Source: Aureococcus anophagefferens
Taxonomy: Eukaryota > Sar > Pelagophyceae > Pelagomonadales > Pelagomonadaceae
Direction of reading: 5' to 3'
Assembly: GCF_000186865.1 (NCBI RefSeq)
Contig: NW_008705561.1
Coordinates: 1,431,985-1,495,984, forward strand
Length of the DNA: 64,000 nucleotides
A program made the translations under genes and the position numbers. Below are positions 63,814 to 64,000 of this stretch, piece after piece; positions within the stretch are counted from its first letter, which is position 1, and each line of letters starts with the position of its first letter. The notes under the pieces were generated by a model, which worked only from the letters and a program-made list of their open reading frames with translations, was not told the DNA's origin and did not search any database.

Positions 63814-64000
63814 CTACGTTGCCCCCTTGGGCTTGAAGAAGCACTGGCCGCCGCGCGCGGCGGCCATGGTCGCTCGTGCTTGGGGGGAGAGGGCGAGTCC
63901 CGAGCGCGAAAGCACGCGGTCGAAGAAGGCCTCGCCCGTGGGCGCGGCCTGGAGCGCGTCGTTCTGCACGAAGTTGCGGGCGAGGGTCGCCGCTTCGCCG
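63814..64000 (-). CDS. 3' end of an unknown gene, cut by window edge
   Basis: An open frame enters from the right edge and stops at 63814-63816. About 61 residues are visible: RNFVQNDALQAAPTGEAFF, then LSRSGLALSPQARATM and GGQCFFKPKG. Residue use is balanced, unlike the Arg/Ala-rich antisense frames, which supports coding. No family recognised. Confidence 0.45.
   Translation of the reverse strand, partial: GEAATLARNFVQNDALQAAPTGEAFFDRVLSRSGLALSPQARATMAAARGGQCFFKPKGAT

Noticed and set aside
1..64000. tRNA, rRNA, CRISPR or transposase genes
   Set aside because: None found by eye on either strand: no cloverleaf-like TTC/A-box pair, no spaced repeat array and no transposase or integrase motif.

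Overview
The window reads as a GC-rich, very compact nuclear segment of a plastid-bearing protist. I infer a stramenopile alga close to the pelagophytes (Aureococcus/Pelagomonas type). The support is spliceosomal introns of about 47-175 bp, gene spacing often under 200 bp, plant/algal enzymes (UDP-glucuronate 4-epimerase, GT47 exostosin, plant-type YAK1 kinase), a probable plastid membrane protein with a bipartite leader, and secreted six-cysteine repeat proteins. Assignment to a genus is inference. About 37 genes are supported. No rRNA, tRNA, CRISPR array or intact mobile element was seen. There is one assembly gap (59241-59481).

0-8.4 kb: two tandem blue-copper (phytocyanin-like) genes, the second ending in six-cysteine repeats; a large disordered coiled-coil protein; a Cys-cluster protein; a divergent SET protein; a possible DUF4476-like protein; and a METTL21-type methyltransferase. 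8.6-16 kb: an atypical DHHC-like protein, a nucleotidyltransferase-HAD fusion, an ING-SGF29 fusion chromatin reader, an Mpv17 protein, an ankyrin-J protein, an orphan and a type I membrane protein. 16-25.2 kb: a four-TM protein, a PDZ protein with a J domain inserted in its second PDZ, a secreted TPR/ShKT-like protein, a double TTL protein, a lysine-rich orphan, a Myb/SANT protein, tubulin cofactor C and an NFACT-R protein.

25.4-39 kb: a J/X-domain protein, a helical-repeat (possibly BAF250-like) protein, UDP-glucuronate epimerase, a CUL1-type cullin, a plastid membrane protein, a small two-exon conserved protein, a six-Cys repeat protein and a Pumilio protein. 39-50 kb: YAK1/DYRK kinase, exostosin, a PX protein, a 2OG-Fe(II) prolyl hydroxylase-like enzyme, LZTFL1 (BBSome regulator) and a MESD-like ER chaperone. 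49.8-64 kb: a kinesin-like protein lacking the P-loop, a GRDP-WWE protein, an auxin-efflux-type carrier, a GOST/GPR107-like seven-TM protein, the gap, a large multi-TM protein with an apparent one-base frameshift, and the 3' end of an unknown gene.

The genes do not form one pathway. They fall into themes of chromatin and regulation (ING-SGF29, Pumilio, CUL1, YAK1, Myb/SANT), cytoskeleton and cilium (TBCC, TTL, LZTFL1, pseudo-kinesin), secretory pathway and glycans (GT47, epimerase, MESD, GOST) and J-domain co-chaperones (three clear, one degenerate). Novelty is concentrated in unusual domain fusions and in a high share of apparent GC-AG introns. Several genes stand head to head over short shared promoters, or tail to tail with overlapping or duplicated 3' ends.
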